From the NCBI GenBank assembly GCA_016717325.1, contig JADKFV010000002.1, positions 124,001 through 188,000 of the forward strand: a stretch of 64,000 nucleotides of DNA, in the 5' to 3' direction. Made by a program: the position numbers and the translations under genes. Below, one piece after another: positions 61,646 through 64,000 of this stretch. Origin of the DNA: Bacteroidota bacterium (GTDB lineage Bacteria > Bacteroidota > Bacteroidia > AKYH767-A > OLB10). The number at the start of each line of letters is the position of its first letter. The stretch's first letter is position 1. Under the pieces are notes generated by a model. The model did no database searches. It was not told the DNA's origin and was given only the letters and a program-made list of their open reading frames with translations.

Positions 61646-63148
61646 ATGTACTTACAGATAAAAAATATAAATAAGTTTTACGGCAATACACATGCATTAA
61701 GCAATGTTTCGTTCGATGTGCGCAAAGGAACCATACATGCTATATGTGGTGAGAATGGTGCCGGCAAATCTACGTTGATAAAAATCTTGTGCGGCCTTAT
61801 ACCTCATGGCCAGTATGAAGGAAGTTTTACGATTGATGGTGTAGAAAAAAAATTCTTTACCATAAATGATTCGCGCAAAAGCCGCATAGCTGTTATTGCA
61901 CAGGAACTTGCCTTGGTGCCCGAGATGACGGTGGCCGAAAATATTTTTCTTGGCAACGAACCCCGTAAAAATTTTATTGTCGATAAAGATAAAATGTATG
62001 ACCTGGCTTCGCAAGCTATGCTTCAATTGCAATGCGATATAGGTACACATACACAGGTAAAAGAATTGGGAATTGGTAAGCAACAGATGATTGAAATTGC
62101 AAAGGCCATTTCGAAAAATGCCGAAATATTAATTCTTGACGAACCTACTGCTGCACTTACAGAACAGGAATCGACAACGCTTTTGAATTTACTTTTACAA
62201 TTAAAAGACAAAGGTGTTACGTGCATTCTTATTTCTCATAAGCTCAAAGAAATATTAAAAGTATCGGATGATATCACTGTGCTGCGCGATGGTTCAACAG
62301 TGTGCACCATGAAAATAAGTGAAACCACCGAAATAGATTTGGTAGCAAAAATGGTGGGTCGTACTATGGTCGATTTTTTCAGTAAGGAAAAAATCGACAT
62401 TGGTAAAGAAGTATTACAAATAAAAAATTTGAGCTCCACTTTGCGCAATAAAAAAGTGATGCATTCAAATGTAAATGTGAATGTACATGCAGGTGAAATA
62501 GTAGGCATTGCAGGCCTGATGGGAAGCGGCCGCACCGAACTTTTGCAAATATTATTTGGTGCCCATGAGTTCATTGTGGATGGCAGTATAGTTTTGAACG
62601 GAGATAAAATTTTGCCACAAAATCCGCAACAAGCCATAGAAAAAGGAATAGCATTAATTACCGAAGATCGTAAGCAGTATGGTTTATTTCTAGAAAACGA
62701 TATTGTGTTTAATTCGACAATAGCATTTTTAAAAAGCTTTACTGCAAACAACCTGATGCAAAAAAAGGAAATGGAAAGTTATGCCAACGAAAACATACAA
62801 CAACTAAGAATAAAAACAAATGATGCCGCCACCAAAACCGGAAGTCTTAGCGGTGGCAATCAGCAGAAAGTTGTGTTTAGTAAATGGATGAAAAAACTGC
62901 CTCATCTATTGCTTGCCGATGAACCCACACGTGGAATAGATGTAGGCGGCAAGGCCGAAATTTATAAAGAGATTTATCGGTTGGCGCGGCAGGGAACTGC
63001 GGTTTTGGTAGTATCGTCCGACCTACTGGAGTTGATAGGCATATGCGACCGAATGTATGTAATGGCAAATGGTGAAATAAAAGTTTGCCTCAACCGGAAT
63101 GAATTTGATGAAAAAATAATTTTAAAACACGCTTTAAATATTTCATAA
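61646..63148 (+). CDS. XylG-like sugar ABC transporter ATPase (tandem domains)
   Basis: The 500-residue protein contains two ABC domains. The first has GENGAGKSTLIKILCGL (Walker A), ELGIGKQQMIEIAKAI (signature region) and ILILDEPTAALTEQES (Walker B). The second has VGIAGLMGSGRTELLQILFG and LSGGNQQKVVFSKWM. This is the CUT2 layout of xylose, ribose and galactose importers. Its stop overlaps the permease start (TAATG), suggesting translational coupling. Confidence 0.93.
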   Translation: MYLQIKNINKFYGNTHALSNVSFDVRKGTIHAICGENGAGKSTLIKILCGLIPHGQYEGSFTIDGVEKKFFTINDSRKSRIAVIAQELALVPEMTVAENIFLGNEPRKNFIVDKDKMYDLASQAMLQLQCDIGTHTQVKELGIGKQQMIEIAKAISKNAEILILDEPTAALTEQESTTLLNLLLQLKDKGVTCILISHKLKEILKVSDDITVLRDGSTVCTMKISETTEIDLVAKMVGRTMVDFFSKEKIDIGKEVLQIKNLSSTLRNKKVMHSNVNVNVHAGEIVGIAGLMGSGRTELLQILFGAHEFIVDGSIVLNGDKILPQNPQQAIEKGIALITEDRKQYGLFLENDIVFNSTIAFLKSFTANNLMQKKEMESYANENIQQLRIKTNDAATKTGSLSGGNQQKVVFSKWMKKLPHLLLADEPTRGIDVGGKAEIYKEIYRLARQGTAVLVVSSDLLELIGICDRMYVMANGEIKVCLNRNEFDEKIILKHALNIS

Positions 63149-64000
63149 TGACAGCAAAATTTTCTCTCAGTAAAATTGGCAATGTACGCTCGTTAACTTT
63201 AATAGCAGCATTGGCTTGTATATGTATCGTATTTCACTTTGCCACCGATGAAGTATTTCTATCGGCACGAAATTTTTCGAACCTCATGCGACAGGCATCC
63301 GTTGTGGGCATTGTTGCATGCGGAATGGTGATGATAATTGTATCGCGCGAAATTGACCTTTCTGCAGGTTCGGCAGTAGCACTTGCCGGAGGATTGGCGG
63401 CCATTGCAAATGTGCAATTTCAAATGCATCCCGCCATGGCCATAGGAGTAGCCTTAGCTGCCGGATTGCTTATTGGCGCTATAAACGGACTATTGGTGGC
63501 CTATACGCGCATCCCTGCATTTATTGTTACCCTTGGCGGCTTGCTGGTTTACAGAGGCCTTATCAAAGGTTTTACTCAGGGCGAAACCATTGGCCCGGTG
63601 AGCGAGGGTTTTCAAATGTTCGGAACCGGATTTGTACCATCGTATATAGTGTATGTTGTACTGGCAATAAGTATTGGTTATTTTTTGTATCATGCGTTTA
63701 ATAATTTTAAAAACAAGAATATGATTAATGCCATAAAATATATTGTATTCTCTTTGTTGGCCATTGCTTTTATCATGATGTTTTTAAATTATAAAGGATT
63801 GCCTGTACCTGTTTTGATTGTGCTTATTGTGGCATTGGTGGTTTCGTTTGTAATGGAAAACGTTCCCTTTGGACGATACATTTTTGCTATAGGCGGCAAC
63901 CGCGAAGCTGCATTTTACTCCGGTATAAATATTCGCAAACAAATATTTCGTGTGTATATATTGATGGGCTTGCTCATTGCTATAGCCGGTATAGTTTACA
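63148..64000 (+). CDS. XylH-like sugar ABC transporter permease (partial)
   Basis: The frame starts at ATG 63148, overlapping the stop of the ATPase gene by one base, and runs off the right edge after 284 codons. Hydrophobic segments and the CUT2 motif VMIIVSREIDLSAGSAVALA, plus PAFIVTLGGLLVYRG and FGRYIFAIGGNREAAFYSGI, mark a xylose- or ribose-type permease. It forms the membrane channel fed by the binding protein at 60617. Confidence 0.92.
   Translation, partial: MTAKFSLSKIGNVRSLTLIAALACICIVFHFATDEVFLSARNFSNLMRQASVVGIVACGMVMIIVSREIDLSAGSAVALAGGLAAIANVQFQMHPAMAIGVALAAGLLIGAINGLLVAYTRIPAFIVTLGGLLVYRGLIKGFTQGETIGPVSEGFQMFGTGFVPSYIVYVVLAISIGYFLYHAFNNFKNKNMINAIKYIVFSLLAIAFIMMFLNYKGLPVPVLIVLIVALVVSFVMENVPFGRYIFAIGGNREAAFYSGINIRKQIFRVYILMGLLIAIAGIVY

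Overview
The window looks like chromosomal DNA of a member of the Bacteroidota, probably a Chitinophagales- or Sphingobacteria-like lineage. The evidence is the S10-spc-alpha ribosomal operon order (secY-map-infA-rpsM without adk), a SusC/SusD pair, two POT transporters, lipoproteins, Bacteroidota-type promoters (TTG plus TAnnTTTG), and at least five secreted proteins ending in a type IX secretion (T9SS) sorting domain with a PNP motif. Base composition is AT-rich apart from one large repeat array.

Layout. Bases 1-10.9 kb hold the ribosomal protein operon from the end of rpsC to rplQ, closed by a terminator. Bases 11.9-26.8 kb hold one giant SprB-like adhesin gene. Its core is 27 copies of a 450-bp unit, each made of two 75-residue SprB repeats. 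It is flanked by 3 and 6 diverged repeats and ends in a T9SS sorting domain. Bases 27.5-44 kb mix secreted and redox proteins (TlpA-like, YtxJ-like, Omp28-like with CGPC), a BNR-propeller protein, an M4 protease, GH16, a peptide transporter, CutC and CarA. A small toxin-antitoxin pair sits between two copies of a 66-bp terminator repeat at 43.2-44.2 kb. Bases 44.5-54 kb (minus strand) carry a subtilase, a lipoprotein hydrolase, an SDR, an ECF sigma/anti-sigma cluster, an orphan transketolase C-terminal subunit, a second POT transporter and an alkyltransferase-like protein. Bases 54.1-64 kb carry an alpha-glucan-type locus: SusC, SusD, a GH13 amylase and a XylFGH-like ABC sugar importer cut off by the window end.

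Quality of the sequence. Many genes are broken by one- or two-base deletions, mostly in A or T runs: secY, carA, the ECF sigma gene, GH13, GH16, the BNR protein and several places in the giant repeat gene. rpmJ and the start of rpsM are missing. Several of these genes are essential or nearly so, so most breaks are probably sequencing or assembly errors. Frameshifted genes are therefore annotated as one locus each, with the break position given.

The most interesting biology is the giant, strongly homogenised SprB-type repeat gene. It contains higher-order duplications of about 1 kb, offset by 3150 and 2701 bp. Next come the toxin-antitoxin insert bounded by duplicated terminators, and the joining of a Sus-type outer-membrane system to a XylFGH-type inner-membrane importer.
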